DNA of 64,000 nt from Acridotheres tristis (lineage: Eukaryota; Chordata; Aves; Passeriformes; Sturnidae): assembly GCA_037013685.1 (NCBI GenBank), contig CM072899.1, forward strand, positions 8,350,479 to 8,414,478, written 5' to 3'. The translations under genes were made by a program, and so were the position numbers. The notes under the pieces were generated by a model. It was not told the origin of the DNA and searched no databases. It saw nothing but the letters and a program-made list of their open reading frames with translations. Shown here piece by piece: positions 52,073 through 64,000 of this stretch; within the stretch, counting starts at the first letter, position 1; the number at the start of each line of letters is the position of its first letter.

Positions 52073-55000
52073 CAGTAGCAGATGTGGTAGGCTCTGTGCC
52101 TCCTCAAAGGCTATGAAGCCATATTGAAGTAGTCTTTTATATTATTTGTAAAGTTCATTTATATGAGAGCACAGACATTGAAGCCCAGCCCCTGACTGAG
52201 CCAAATGGCATTAACAAGTTCCAGGGGGGTGTGCAGTAGAGCTTTCCAGAGTGCTGCAGTGGCTCGGTGGCAAAGGGCAGCACAGAGAAAGGATGAACCT
52301 GCAAGGGGATGCAGAGCACCAGGGGGACTTGGCAGCAGGTGCCCAAGTCCCTTGGCCACAGCCAGCTGCCACCACCCAGCTGTCACAGGCCTGGGGACAC
52401 CACAAGGACACAGACCTGGGCAGGGAGGGTTTCTCTACAGTGAGTTTCTCACAGGTGAGTTTTAAGCTCTTTTGTGACTCTTCTAACTGTAATGAGAGTG
52501 TTTGGCCCATAATGTCTCACCAGGATTTTTCAGATCATCTTGCTCTTTTTCAGCATTTCCCTCTTACTGCTGTTGATTTAAATGTCATGACATTTTAAAC
52601 ATGACTTATTATAACAAAACAGTATATAAAACAATATGCTGCATAATAAATGCAGCCATATTTTTTTGAGTGAATGTTAAATGAGAGCAATTTATTCTTC
52701 AACCTATTTTACTATCTACTTACTAGAGGATATTGGCTGTCTAAATCCCCGGGAGGCAATCTCAGTGGTGAAGTAGCCTTGCATGTGCAAGGCTGAAAGC
52801 TAAAGAAGTATTTGAGGGATGCCTGGGGGAAAATGCTGTCCTGGGGATGTCTATTTATCTGGGAGTGCTGTGATCCTGAGCACTGTGGGGAAAGCAGACA
52901 GGATCATCCTGGGAAGGTCTGTTGGAGGGTGAGGAGTCCCCTGAGAAGCACATACAAAATCAGGCTTTGAAGCCCCCATGGTTCACCTCAAATATATGGT
53001 ATGTGTCACTTCAGACCTTGAAGTCTCCTTGAAATTCTCCTACAGTCAGTGGAGGGAGTGACTCAGAGAAGGAGTTACTCCAGAACACATTGATGCAATG
53101 TTTTCATCTTCATTTCAGAAAGTATTGCTGAGGGTGAGGATTTTTTTTTTAATAGGAATAAGCTAATTCCCCAGAGAAAAATAAATACACTCTGACCACT
53201 GTGGGCTCTTCCTGCACATACCAGAGAGGTGGAATTCTCCCCTGGAGAATAGGGCATGCTCATATTCCCCTTTCTGGTGAACTGGCTCTGTGCCACTGCC
53301 ACAGGACATGCAGCTGATATCCTTTGTGCTGTCAGAAAAAGACAAAGAAAGCAAATAAACCAAATCAACCTCCTTAACACACATGTGTTTTCCTTGGCAT
53401 GTCATGAATCTTATTGAGAGTATGGCAAATATTTGTCTAAAGTTAAGAAGATTACTGAGGGAAATTGTGACTTTGAAACTCACTGCAGCAGGAGCCAGAA
53501 TACATCACCCTGATACAGGCACCTCGAGGTTATCTCTGCTCCTGGAGTGGGACATGCACATCTCTCTGCAGCTCTGAACCCTTGGGAAGAGGCTTTCAGT
53601 CAAGTAATACATGCACCTGCATGAAATTTTTAAATCACTGACTCTATCCTTGATTAAAGTGCTTTTCCTTGATTAAAAATAGCCTTTTTCCAAATGAGTA
53701 ACGTTGCATGGCAGGCTGTGCACGCAGGATAACATTATCACACTGATGACATTGCCATTTCTTAACCAGGTCTCTGTGTGACACATTTCTCTCGTGTAGA
53801 CAGCCATCTGTAGCCAAGGCCATTAGGAAGCTCCCCACAAAAATCCTCCTTCTCTTCCCAGGTGAGGAAGACTACAGAGGTGTTTCTAACATTATCTGCT
53901 AACTAGGAGGATCATGGGCATAGTGAAAATGTATCTAAACACTTTTATAGATTCTTGCCTGGATTCAAATCAGGTTGTAAATAGCAGTTCCCCAAGTCTT
54001 TGGCAGGACTTCTTACCCCAGTGGATATTCCTTCAAGTATCTCCTTTATAATGTGCTCACTTTCCAAGAATTTTATCTCAGTTGGAGCCAAACTGGAAGT
54101 CTGTCAAATCTGAGCTCTTCAGAGTGCAATCTACATATTTCACCGAATGGCAAACGTGTTTTCTATGCAACTGTCATTCTGCTTGTGGGCTTACTTGTCT
54201 TTTATATTTTCAAAAGCAAATTTCTTAAGATTCCTTTTATATTTAGTCTTTTTTCTTATCAGAATTTTTAGAAACTGGGGTTTGCAGAGTTTATTTTAGC
54301 AAAGCACTTAAACATGTACGCTTAAGGATTTTACTTAACCTTTATATGTTTTCACAAAATTCTCTTCATCTAAGTGCTAAATAGAGTGCAGTTATTCATA
54401 TGTCCATGTAAAGTGTGAGGTTCAGGTCATTCCCCAAAGCACAACAATAAAATTGAAAAAATATTTGCAGTCACTATGACAAAGAGTCGACATGAGGGGA
54501 AAAAAACACCACTCTCTAAAACACAGGTTTGATAAACTGAGATTTCCAATGGAATATATGCTTTGCAGCAATATCAGCAGCTGTGAGGTAGCAGCATATT
54601 TCATACAGAAGCAGTAAAACAATTGGAGAAGGATTTTCCAGTAGATACTTTAAAAATTGTCTCATATAAAATGCAGATAATTTAGGCTTTTTTCCCATCT
54701 CCTTAAATAATTCAGATTTAATGCAGCAAGTAAAACTCACCCCAAAATCAGGGATTTCTGATTCATGCAAATGCAGATATCTGTATGATATAGAATCATA
54801 AGCAAAGTCAGCAGATGAGAAAATTATAGGATGTGGGTTTTTTCTGCAGTGTTCACTGTAAATTAGAGCAATTAAATTACAGCAGTTTTGTAGCAGTAAT
54901 TAAATATGGAGACGAGCCCAGAGATGTGGAAAGCACTGAACTGCCTGAGCTGCTCAGGCTGTGAGGGGGAGCAGTGGGAAAGGGGCTTGGAAAGGGATCC

Positions 55001-55638
55001 TGGTCCCACAGCAGCTGGTGGGGGCAGAGTGGCCTCCAGCACTGAATTAACACCAAGTCTGGTGGGTCTTTTATGTGGTCAAGGGGGACCCTGCTGGGCT
55101 TGTTCTCTACCTTGTTTTTGCCTCTCCTGGGCTGTGAGCAGAGCAGGGGTGATGCTCAGCTGGGAGGGAAGCCCAGGGCTGGGAGCTGCTGCAATGATTC
55201 CCCCCAATGATTTTCCCCAGGTAGGAAGAACAGGATGTGTAAGGCCATGTCATTCCAGCATCCCTGAGAAGCTGCTTCATGAAACTGCTGTGTTTTATCC
55301 ATTATTCTTTCATTTTACACTGCAAGTCAAGTCGAGACTTGGGGCACAACTGAAGGCAAATGGGATGGAGGCAGAAGGCTGAGATGGCAGAGGAGGGCAC
55401 CTACCAGAAAGCTTCCATTCCTTCCAGCAAGACAGCAGAGACTGAGGAAAGGCTGGAGCATAGCAGGAGGTGCAGATAATAGCAGTAAACGCTGCATTTA
55501 ATCACATTGTGCAGTGGGGTGGAAATGAAGTCTTACTCTGAGGTTATAAGTGAAATACAAAGAGAAGTGAAAGGAAAGAAAGCACTGGAGGAAAAGAGCA
55601 AGGAGGTCGAGACCAGGGGGAACAGGGCAAAGGAAGCA

Positions 55639-55672
55639 ATTCAGGAGTTAAGTTGATTCAGGAGTTAAGTTG
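55639..55672. repeat. 17-base perfect tandem duplication
   Basis: The unit ATTCAGGAGTTAAGTTG occurs twice with no spacer and no mismatch, which suggests a recent local slippage or duplication. Confidence 0.95.
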
Positions 55673-57974
55673 TACAAGCAGTACCAGAGGAGGCTTAGAT
55701 GGCTGGAAGTCATCACCAGGACCAGGAGGCTTCCAGTATCACCAAAGAGCTGAGGAGCTGCAGCCAGTTCAGCCCTGGAGTTTTCTCCCACGGGGTGGAT
55801 GCTCCACCACAGCTGCAGTGCAAGAAGAGGAGCAAGGGTGTGCTCTGGAGTGTATTGGTCACACAAATCTGCTGCCATAAGGGAGCTGGGGGAAGCAAGG
55901 TGTAGCAGCAGCCCTGGAATCAGGTTTGGCACCAGCCTCTGGAAAAGAGTTGCTACTGAGAAGAAATTAGATTTTCAGCCTCCTCATGGTTCATGTGTTA
56001 ATCTGATGTTGAGATATCACTCTGAATATTTCACCACAGTGTAGGATTTAAGTATAGAAAAGATGCCTGGATATCCCAAGGTGTGTTGGTAATAATGAAC
56101 ACCAGCAGCTGGGTAATGCCTAATCCCTGATTCAAGCCATTGGCAAAAATGAATTATTTTTTTCTTTTTTTTTGTTAGCTGCTGGTTTTGATATTACTAT
56201 ATTTTATAATTGCTGAAGCAGCTGAGTTTTGTTATGTTGCTGCAGTTTTGTGTAATTACTCTCCATCACTATAATTTTTCTTTTAGTTAAATGCATTGGA
56301 GCTTATAAACTCTTAACTATCAACTATAAATATTCATGGGGAGTGAGAATAGTTCTAACTATCATAAAAGCTTTTTTCCCAATAATTTTGGCTAGTGCTC
56401 TGTATTTACAGAGGTTGCTTTTCTGATGGTGTTATGGCATAAGTAGAAAAAAAATGTAATATACATATCACTTCAAGCAAGAGCCAGTCATAGACCCAGG
56501 TCTTCTATAGTCTGCTGTGCTGAGAATTTTGGGCTTCTCCACGAAGGGCAAGAAGGAGAGGTCCCCCAATGTGAATGTGCTATAAAACAATATTGTGTTT
56601 CCCTTAAGAATTGCAGTGATAAAAACATAGACCATTCTGCAGCACTAGCAACTTTAATAAAATAACATAAAGCACAGCTGTCAGGTCTGCCAGCATCTCA
56701 CACTGGGAGACATGAGTGAGAAAATGAACACTTTTCACAAGCAGAAATATTCAAAGAGCTCCACTGTTTACGTGTAATCAAGACTGACAGTCATAGATTA
56801 TCGGTGGAAGAGCATTTTCTGCTTGAGGTGAAAGAAGAGGATAATTTATCAGGAAGCCCAAGAAGTCAGACATCAGTAATGATCTGCTTGAAGAAGGGCA
56901 TATCTTAGAAATAGTGCATTTATTTGTACTGCAAGGCAAGAAGATGTTTGGAGTTATAAACACGAGTCCTGGTGCTTGAAGGATGTTGAGCAGATACAGT
57001 GTGTAATTTTCTGGGCAACTGCGATTAGAGAACTGACTAATGTGTGCCTCGGTGCTTGTTCAGAATATTAAAAGAAAAATTTAGCATAATAGAGATTGTC
57101 TAAAAGAGCTGCTCATGCTCTTTCATCCTGTTCCCTTCTTTTGGAGTTTTCCAAGCTATGCTGAGGGGGTTGCTCACCTTCCTGTGGATGCTTAGGACAA
57201 GGGCAGCTCTCCCTTGCCTCCAGCTTTTGCCTGCTGTACCTCCTGCCAGTGTGAGGTTGAAAAAAACACTGCTTTTTTTTCAGAAAACAGCTCACACCTC
57301 AGTCAGATTTGCCACCACTTGCTTTGTCCTGGTGCATCCTCTTGTGAAGTGTGAGTGTTCCCAGTCCATAGAAAGCACAGGATGATGGATGCTCTTTCCC
57401 ATAACTCATTGCCAGGTGAGCTGTGGTGCCCACACAGCCCGTGGGTGTGTGCAGAGGGTGAGAGCAGGCATGTGGACACAGGGCATGTGCTGATAGTGTG
57501 TACACTGTACCAGTCCCTGGCTTCTAAATCTTTCTCTCTAATCCCGTGGCATTATTACAAGATGGATTTATAACATACTTAGTGTTAATGTAACGATGAA
57601 GATTAGTCTTCTCCGAGTGGAACAGTAATACACTTTAATTTGCCTACAGCTACTGCATTGTATTGGCATGAAAGGAAATGGCTTTCTAATGCAGCTTCAT
57701 CTGCTGAGCAGGGGGAAATCTGTGCTGCAGAGTGTAAAAGTACATGGGACTATAGCTGGCAGCAAAATCCAGAGTAGGGGAAACATAGAACAAATAGAAG
57801 TATTTGTGAGGTGGAGGTATGCTAACAATCCTAGTTTATTGCTAAACATTCCATGTACAGTAATGCACCTTGCTTGGCAGGTTCATGTTGTCTTCATTTT
57901 TGTTTTTTCACCACTTCATCTTCTATACTAAAAGTTGTCCTGGAACAAAAGGTGTAAGTTCATTAGTTTTCAAA

Positions 57975-57990
57975 TTTTTTTTTTTTTTTT
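57975..57990. repeat. T16 homopolymer
   Basis: Sixteen consecutive T between CAAA and GGTGGCATT. Possibly the tail of an old retroposon in minus orientation, but no body is recognised to its left. Confidence 0.85.
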
Positions 57991-59031
57991 GGTGGCATTA
58001 ACACAAAGTTGATGTTATGAAGTTCCTTAGAAGCACTGGTGCTGTTAATGCAGTCTGTGCTGTGCTCTAAACCTAGAACCACTGGAATCTCAATACTTAA
58101 TCTGTTAAGTAAATGTTTCTGCTGTCTGGTGTAAATGCTGCCTTCACTTGACAAGTGTCAGGCGTTCTTTGTATGGACATGTGCACAAATAGTCACTCAA
58201 GTGCCAATATTTACCCTTATATGGAACTCCTCTCTTCAGGAAAGCAGCAAAACCATCAGCTTCTCCCTTCTTCTTGAGTGACAAAGGCAGAAATTATCAT
58301 GTCTGGGACCTTATCACATAATAGTTACTGCATATGGGATAGAGCAAATTTTTGTGAGCTTAGTGTGCAAGTTGGACACAAAAATTATATGTTTCATATA
58401 CTTTTTTTCCCCCAAGAAATCAGTAAAATATAATTATGCTTAAAATAACAGATGTTGTTTCTAGACCCGGGATGTCTTGCTTTCAACAATGGCAGGGAAG
58501 GATTAATAACTTACATGCAGAGAAGGAATGAAAAAAATATATAAACTGCTGGTGGGAAACAGTTGTAACAGGGCCTTGTTATCACAATAGGTCTTTGATA
58601 GGAAAGGTGGTGCCATGGGCAGAGGAAAAGACAGAGAGAAAAATTTACAGGAAATAGTGTCGAGGTGTCCAGCTCACTCACTGGTGTGGTGGGTGCTTCA
58701 AAGTACCCGAGTGTTTTCCTGTTGTTTTACCTGCCAGCTTTTCATCACAGACTGACAAGGTGTCAGACCATTAGCCCACAAAGCTGAGCCTGTCACTGCC
58801 TGTCACTCTCCCTGGCACTTGGTGTTGTCCTTGTAAATGCAGCAGAGCCAGTTAACCACTGTCACCACTCTAAACCAGCAACCTTCACCCTTCCTCTCTT
58901 CATCACCAGGTCCATCCATCCTGAAGACACATGGAATAGTTGGATCGATTGCTCTAAATTTGACATTAAAACTGAAAAAAAAACAAAACAACCTGACTTT
59001 TTTTTTTCTTTTCTCCCTCAAAAAGTTGCAG

Positions 59032-59127
59032 CGACACGACAAAGATGATTCCCCTGACAAGTGGAGGACAGAAGAAGAAATGGCAGCTGAAGCAGAAATT
59101 CTGAAGAAGTATTTCCAGGAAAATTAG
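59032..59127 (+). CDS. Putative last coding exon of an unidentified gene (charged helical C-terminal tail)
   Basis: The segment encodes 31 residues and a TAG stop. A long pyrimidine tract (about 58998-59019) precedes it, then two in-frame AG sites. The one at 59030-59031 (TTGCAG) has the better consensus. The one at 59024-59025 would add two codons (Leu-Gln). Both give a phase-0 exon. The peptide starts [11 protein letters not shown], continues with an acidic run and an alanine-rich helix-like part, and ends LKKYFQEN. It is strongly charged, with no cysteine and no membrane segment, and its composition is unlike the T-rich sequence before it. That contrast is the main reason to call it coding. 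A good donor follows two bases after the stop. I do not recognise the family and give no function. It could still be a chance open segment next to a pyrimidine run. The rest of the protein would lie upstream, and I could not identify any preceding exon in the window. Confidence 0.5.
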   Translation, partial: RHDKDDSPDKWRTEEEMAAEAEILKKYFQEN

Positions 59128-59442
59128 AGGTATGATTTGAACATTGACTTACTCCTGCAACACTCAAAATTCTTCTCAAGCCTCCAGAGGCTGCTTGAGG
59201 ACAACAGGGCAAATATCTAGAATGAAACAAAGGAAACCAAAGCTCTTAGTTTTGTGTTGTTTCCAAAATGACACAGCACTCCAACAGTGGCTGAAATAAC
59301 ATGCTCCTTCTTGAACAAATCAGCACCATACTAGAGCATTTTCTTTCCAGACAGCAAAAACAATGCTGAATCTAGAAATGAGAATCATCAGTATTTACTT
59401 AAGAGGAGTCTTTAACCTAACACGTTCTCCCTCTGTTTTTAG
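59128..59442 (+). other. Candidate short intron in the 3' UTR
   Basis: The donor TTAGAG/GTATGA places the intron start at 59130, with two exonic bases between the stop and the junction. The acceptor CTCCCTCTGTTTTTAG ends at 59442 after a pyrimidine-rich stretch. The intron would be 313 bases. Because the stop lies within a few bases of the junction, the transcript would not be an expected target of nonsense-mediated decay. Both sites fit GT-AG consensus, but no transcript evidence is available here. Confidence 0.3.
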
Positions 59443-60690
59443 GACAGAAAACAGCCCTGGTACCTCTACATAGAGCTAAGTGTGTCTGTGTACAACCACA
59501 TATGCATATGCACCTATGCAGAGACTATAGAGTGGAAAAGCAAATACTAACTTCACCTGTCAAGTATTAAATGATTTGATCAGTTCAACTTCCGAAACTA
59601 AGCCTGCTGGAAAACTGCCTGTTCTGCTAAATTTTCCACTGGCCTTAAAGGAAAAAACAAAAAAGATTTGTGGGAGGAATAGAAACGAAAAAACACTTGG
59701 AAAAGACTAACATTGGTCCTGTGGAAATTGAGAGATTTTCCTTTTGTACCTGGAGTCCCAGGAGCCAGATTCTTCCAGCAGAAATGAACTGCCCCCCTGA
59801 GATCAATGTGAGTTAGGCTGGGATTTAACACTGCAGCAAGGATGCCAAAGCTCCCTCTCTCCCCTGCTCCCCATATGCTGTTTGCCATCATCCAGCACTC
59901 TCACTTCTCTGTCATTTCTGACTGTTTCATGTTTTTCCTCTGAAGAAACAAAATCCCAGAAATAACCCTCCTCTCTCTGTGTGACTCACTGCTTGCAGCC
60001 CAGCTGGAGAAATCTTGAGCTGAACTGCACATTGTATGGGCGGCACATTTACGTGGCAGTTCCCGTCTCCTGTGCCATCCTGCCATTTGGATGGCATTTT
60101 GGATGACTTCATTTGGAGTTCATCAGACTTCCCTTTTTTCTTGCATCGTGACCATGCTCTTGTCTTCTCCAACCAAAGTAGCTGTGCCAACCCTCCAGTG
60201 GATGGGCACAGAAAAAGCCATGGAACACATGTAATTCCCATCTGTGAAGGAAATTTCTCCCCAGCACCTGGGACCTCCGTGGTTTGGAGCAGCAGGGTTT
60301 GGGCTACAAAGCCACATTTCTGCAGTGGCTGCTGGAGTTGCATTTAGACACCCACTTTTCACCTTCTCAGAAATATGCTGCTCAAAAGGGAATTGCTCAG
60401 CCAGGAGGATCATATCCTTGGTAATGCATGTGTAAGCACTCCTCTCTAACAGAGGCATTATGTGGTGCTTCATCTATGGCCTAGCAACCAATGAATAGTA
60501 CTTAGGGGAAAATGGCACATCCCTGTTCCAGTGTGATATTGTTTCCCTTTATTGATTTGGTAGGTTTTGGGGGGATTATTTTCTTTTCTGTCTCTTCAGA
60601 AATGAATTAGAAATGCATTTTTTTCCCTAGAGATTCTCAAAGGAGTTGGAATTAAATCCCCACATATCAATAAAATGTTCTTTATCTCTT
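59443..60690 (+). other. Candidate non-coding final exon (3' UTR)
   Basis: If the 313-base intron is spliced, the message resumes at GACAGAAAACAGCC. The next canonical polyadenylation hexamer I see on the + strand is AATAAA at 60669-60674, so the 3' UTR would be about 1.25 kb. An ATTAAA variant at about 59566 could give a much shorter end. Overlapping frames on both strands at about 60036-60473 have no recognisable domain and are not called. Confidence 0.25.
60669..60674 (+). promoter_or_regulatory. Candidate polyadenylation signal AATAAA
   Basis: A canonical hexamer in the sequence ATCAATAAAATGTTC, followed within about 20 bases by a T-rich stretch. Its use depends on the reality of the upstream terminal exon. 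Confidence 0.25.
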
Positions 60691-63600
60691 CTGATCCTAA
60701 ACACAAAGCTGAATAGATGGTATAAATCCTTTCCTGAAATCAAATTTGTGTGGCTGGACATCTATTTCCATCTATTATGAAAATGAGTCAGCATGTGTCT
60801 GCATGGATGACCTCTTGATACATTTCCCGTGACATTAAGGTCATTACCTTTCCTAGAACAAACTGGTAAATTGAATCTTCCTGGCATCATTATCATGAGA
60901 GTGCCTAGTACAAGCAGTCCTTCCAACCCTTGATTCCAACATTAGGCATCACTGTCAATCTCTTTTCCCCAACATTATTTTGCTTCTGAGGTTTAAGGCT
61001 CTGAACCTGAGATAAAGGAGTATCTCTGCACCTTCTGCATTTCTCAGCCTTCATCTAGCCTTGTCTAGCCTTGCTTCTAAAGTGATGAAGATTGAAAACT
61101 TTGGCAAATTAACAAGGTTATATGCATCCTTCTTTGAAGCTATTTTTGTATTTCACCTACAAAGGATTTATTTGTAGGTTTACCTGAACGACATTCAACT
61201 TGAGTTTTTTTCATGCAGCATAGGGAAAGTCATAAAGAGCTGAATGTAGGTGTTCTGCAGCAAATAAATAGCAACTTTTAAGGCCTCATGCATAATTTTT
61301 GTACTTCACTGTTTTGTTTAAAGAAGCCCAGTTTATCTAGATTAGCCTGGGCAGATTGAGCTGTGTCTTAGGGCTTTTCCAGCTACCCTTACATTTATCA
61401 CAAGTCCTTCACCACCTGCCACAACTCCTGTATGACTGGACTAGGTACAGTAGCACCTTTTGCCTGTGCTTTTACCTCTACCTCTTTTAGACACAATCTG
61501 ATCAAGAAGGACTTGCAAGTAACTTTTTCCTAAGAAATACTTGAGTAAGGCAAGTTCTCTCCCTACTTAATTCATTTGCTGGTGCTGATCCCTCTTGGCT
61601 GGCTGACTAACTACAGTTAAGTGCTTCTACATCAGTCCCCAGATGACCCAACATATCCACCCACTTCCTTAAGGAAATGCACCCATTTAGCCTTGCTAAG
61701 TTTCCACCCTTGAGAAAATGCTTACCCTTAAATATTTTATCAGTGTGTGCAATATCAGGGAGTAAATTTGTGTTTTGCATGTGTTTCTGGTCTTCCCCTG
61801 GGTGTCCCCATGCCCCTGTATCCCACCTCGTGAGAAGGACTTGTCACTTCTTGAGCAGCCCCAGCAAGAGCAGGCTCTGCTCACAGAACTGTGTCTGCAG
61901 AGCTGGAGTTCAGGAGAACTTCATGTGAATCTGGAAAAGAGAAAGTAAAGGAAAGAAAAGCTTTTGGGGGGGGATAATATTTAATACAGAATTTCCCCAG
62001 TTAGTGCTACTCTCTTGCTTAGTAGCACCAAGATTTCACCTCTTTAGAATCTCTTTGGGAGCTGTTTCTCATTCCATGTTGGTTGTCCTCTGGTCAGCAG
62101 TGTTTGATAGCTTGGTTGCTTTTTTGAGGTGGATCCACAGGGAAAAAAGTCCTTTCTCAAAGAGCAGTATTTGATGCAGCACCCTAATTTCCAAGCCTAT
62201 TTTCAGATGTGCTTTTTGAATTTTCTAACTGTGTATAGCTGAGGGTTTTGATAGTCTGTTTTGTGCATTTTAAATTGCACATGCCAGCAAAAAGGCTAAA
62301 GATTAAAAGACTTACTAACCTTCAGATAGTATGTGAAAAATGTTTCTCTTCAAAGGCAGCTTCACTCTGTGTTGTTATATCTGAAGAAAGAACCAGGCTG
62401 CACAAGTTTCAGTAGTTTTCTATTTTGTGCATAACTGAATACTTCTATGCCATTAGAAAAGTAGTCAATCTTAAGTACAATGTCAAAATGTCCCTTTGCA
62501 TAAAGAAGTTGACAGTGATATTCTGTTGCCAAGTGCTTGGAGTTACAAATATTCAATAGCTTTTAATTGCTTGACCACCTGAATATTTTGTGTCCTGCAA
62601 CATGCCAAATTCTTGTAAAAATCCCTCGAATAATGTGTCCTGCACAGTCTTGCTGGATTTCTGATGTCAATTCTCCCCCTTGTCCCCAGTCTGGCAATGT
62701 TTCTGGATAATATAGTCTTTCCAGCTTTTCCAGAGAGTATACATTTTATTCCCTTTTTTCCCCCACTCATTCTTTAAGAGCACTTATCCTGCCTCACAGC
62801 TGCCTGTTCTGCACCAAGATCTCAGCGTGTGTGAAAAAATGCTGTTCTATTGACTTCAGCAGGGAAATTACCACTGATAGCAGCAGCTGGCCAGGGGGAA
62901 TTTAAACTGGCAATTTGACTTGCATCTGATTTTACTCCAGCACCTCTGGAGTGTGACAATCCATGCTGCATGCATGAGAGTGAACACCAGAGCAATCCTA
63001 CCACTTTCCTTAAATTTAGGCAAGTATGACAAAATTACTTGGAATACCCATCTTTGCTTGTTTTACTATAAGAAAAACCCTTCTATCATTTCTGGTACTT
63101 TAAACTGCATAAACCCACAAAGCAATGTCTGTGTCTGTGATCCACAGAGCGGATCTGGGATGCAGTGAGGGCACAGTTCTGCCCCAGAAGATGCTGTACC
63201 TGCACTGTGGGCCACACAGCAGGTTGTCTCCTGAGTGGGCACCACAGGCATGGTCAGAGGTATTTTCTGCTCTTGGCGCTGCCTGTTGGCAAAGCAGAGT
63301 CACCAGGCAGTTTTGAAAAATACAACATACTGTGTTATGGGAAATGGGAGCAGGGACAAGGGGTGCAACAAGCACAGACCCTCAGTAGTTTCAGAGCATC
63401 ACTTTGTAAAGCAGGGCAAGCTTTTGAGTGCTTACACTGGAGTTAGAGTCAAGGTGGTGCCAGGGCCTAGGCAATTCCCAGAGGCCATGGTCTAGGAGCT
63501 GTTTGTGCATAATCCTGAAATAAACACACATCCCAGTAATCTGCTAGAGATTTCTCTGCACTCCAGACTTAAGTGCTATTAATTATATTCCCCACTCAGA

Positions 63601-64000
63601 AGTCTCCAAGAAGCATTAATTAGAAAGCAGGAGCTGGCAGTTTACTTGTCTGTGTGAAACTCTTATGACCTGAGAATGAAGTATGAGCTTCAAAAGAAAC
63701 ACGTTTTATGAAGGTCACCTTGAAAAACATCATAACAATCTGTCAGAAGAGAATGCTGCACTCCAAGTGTGCATTTCAGTGTGACATTATGCTTTAAGTA
63801 GTTGGAAATAGTAAAGAGAAGATGGATCAGATCATTGGGTCTGTGCTTTTCCACCCAAAATTCTCTCTTTACTGCTGTAAGTACATATAATGTTTTTGTC
63901 ATTTCAATGGGATGCAAGGCAAGTTAATTATCAACACAAATCCAGCAAACATAATCTGGCCCTTGCTGGTATTTTTTAAGTGCAAAATATCCAGACCCTC
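60691..64000. other. Non-coding region to the right edge
   Basis: No exon or repeat family is recognised. The frames at about 63065-63495 overlap on both strands in a GC-richer patch and show no domain. This would be downstream flank if the candidate gene ends near 60.7 kb. Confidence 0.5.

Larger units (their letters stand above)
51174..59025. other. Non-coding region, no supportable gene; possibly intron before the terminal exon
   Basis: GC-richer patches lie at about 52195-52460 and 54910-55390. The latter carries a 158-codon frame on + with no recognisable domain and a composition like the surrounding DNA. An inverted repeat lies at 52048-52072, a 17-base tandem duplication at 55639-55672, and a T16 run at 57975-57990. 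If the exon at 59032 is real, this stretch would be at least partly its upstream intron. Confidence 0.45.

Noticed and set aside
54906..55382. 158-codon open frame on +
   Set aside because: Lies in a GC-richer patch with fewer chance stops. No domain, no promoter context, and a composition rich in Gly, Ser, Cys and Trp as expected from random GC-rich sequence.
57283..57414. Possible exon between TTTTTTTTCAG and GCCAG/GTGAGC
   Set aside because: The splice-like sites are good, but the frames I checked by eye contain stops. It could only be a non-coding exon, for which there is no support.
1..64000. Search for endogenous retroviral LTRs or coding remnants
   Set aside because: By eye I found no paired long direct repeats with TG...CA ends, no primer binding site and no retroviral protein motifs.

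Overview
The window looks like nuclear DNA from a vertebrate, most likely a bird. It is mostly AT-rich, CpG-poor, non-coding sequence with very few recognisable transposons. The one clear interspersed repeat is a 5'-truncated CR1 non-LTR retrotransposon (about 20022-20357) of the type that dominates bird genomes. I see no mammal-type SINEs or LINEs, no operon-like packing of reading frames and no ribosome binding sites. Nearly all open frames are short, uncoded-looking and overlap on both strands, as expected by chance.

Layout. From 1 to about 59 kb there is no exon I can defend. This stretch is AT-rich intergenic or intronic DNA, with scattered GC-richer patches of a few hundred bases that mostly lack CpG enrichment. 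It also holds one CR1 fragment, a pyrimidine-rich tract (7451-7580), a small CATC microsatellite (51145-51173), homopolymer runs, an AT-rich low-complexity stretch (39545-39655), several short tandem duplications and some well-formed short inverted repeats. A few blocks rich in TAAT-type motifs (about 26.03-26.18 kb, 31.7-32.25 kb, 40.4-40.8 kb, 47.7-48.0 kb, 50.6-50.8 kb) have the look of conserved vertebrate non-coding elements, but conservation cannot be shown from one sequence.

The best gene evidence is on the + strand at the right end. A strong polypyrimidine tract and acceptor lead into a short open segment (59032-59127) that encodes a highly charged, helix-prone C-terminal tail and ends in TAG. 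Two bases after the stop is a good donor, and 313 bases further on a good acceptor. This suggests a last coding exon followed by a short intron in the 3' UTR and a non-coding final exon, perhaps ending near an AATAAA at 60669-60674. I do not recognise the protein family. If the exon is real, much of the left part of the window may be a long intron of the same gene, or the gene's other exons may lie off the left edge.

I found no RNA gene, CRISPR array, CpG-island promoter or intact mobile element, and nothing that I would call a new biological system. The most checkable observations are the terminal exon with its 3' UTR intron and the short hairpins at 31914-31941, 40580-40612 and 48730-48748.
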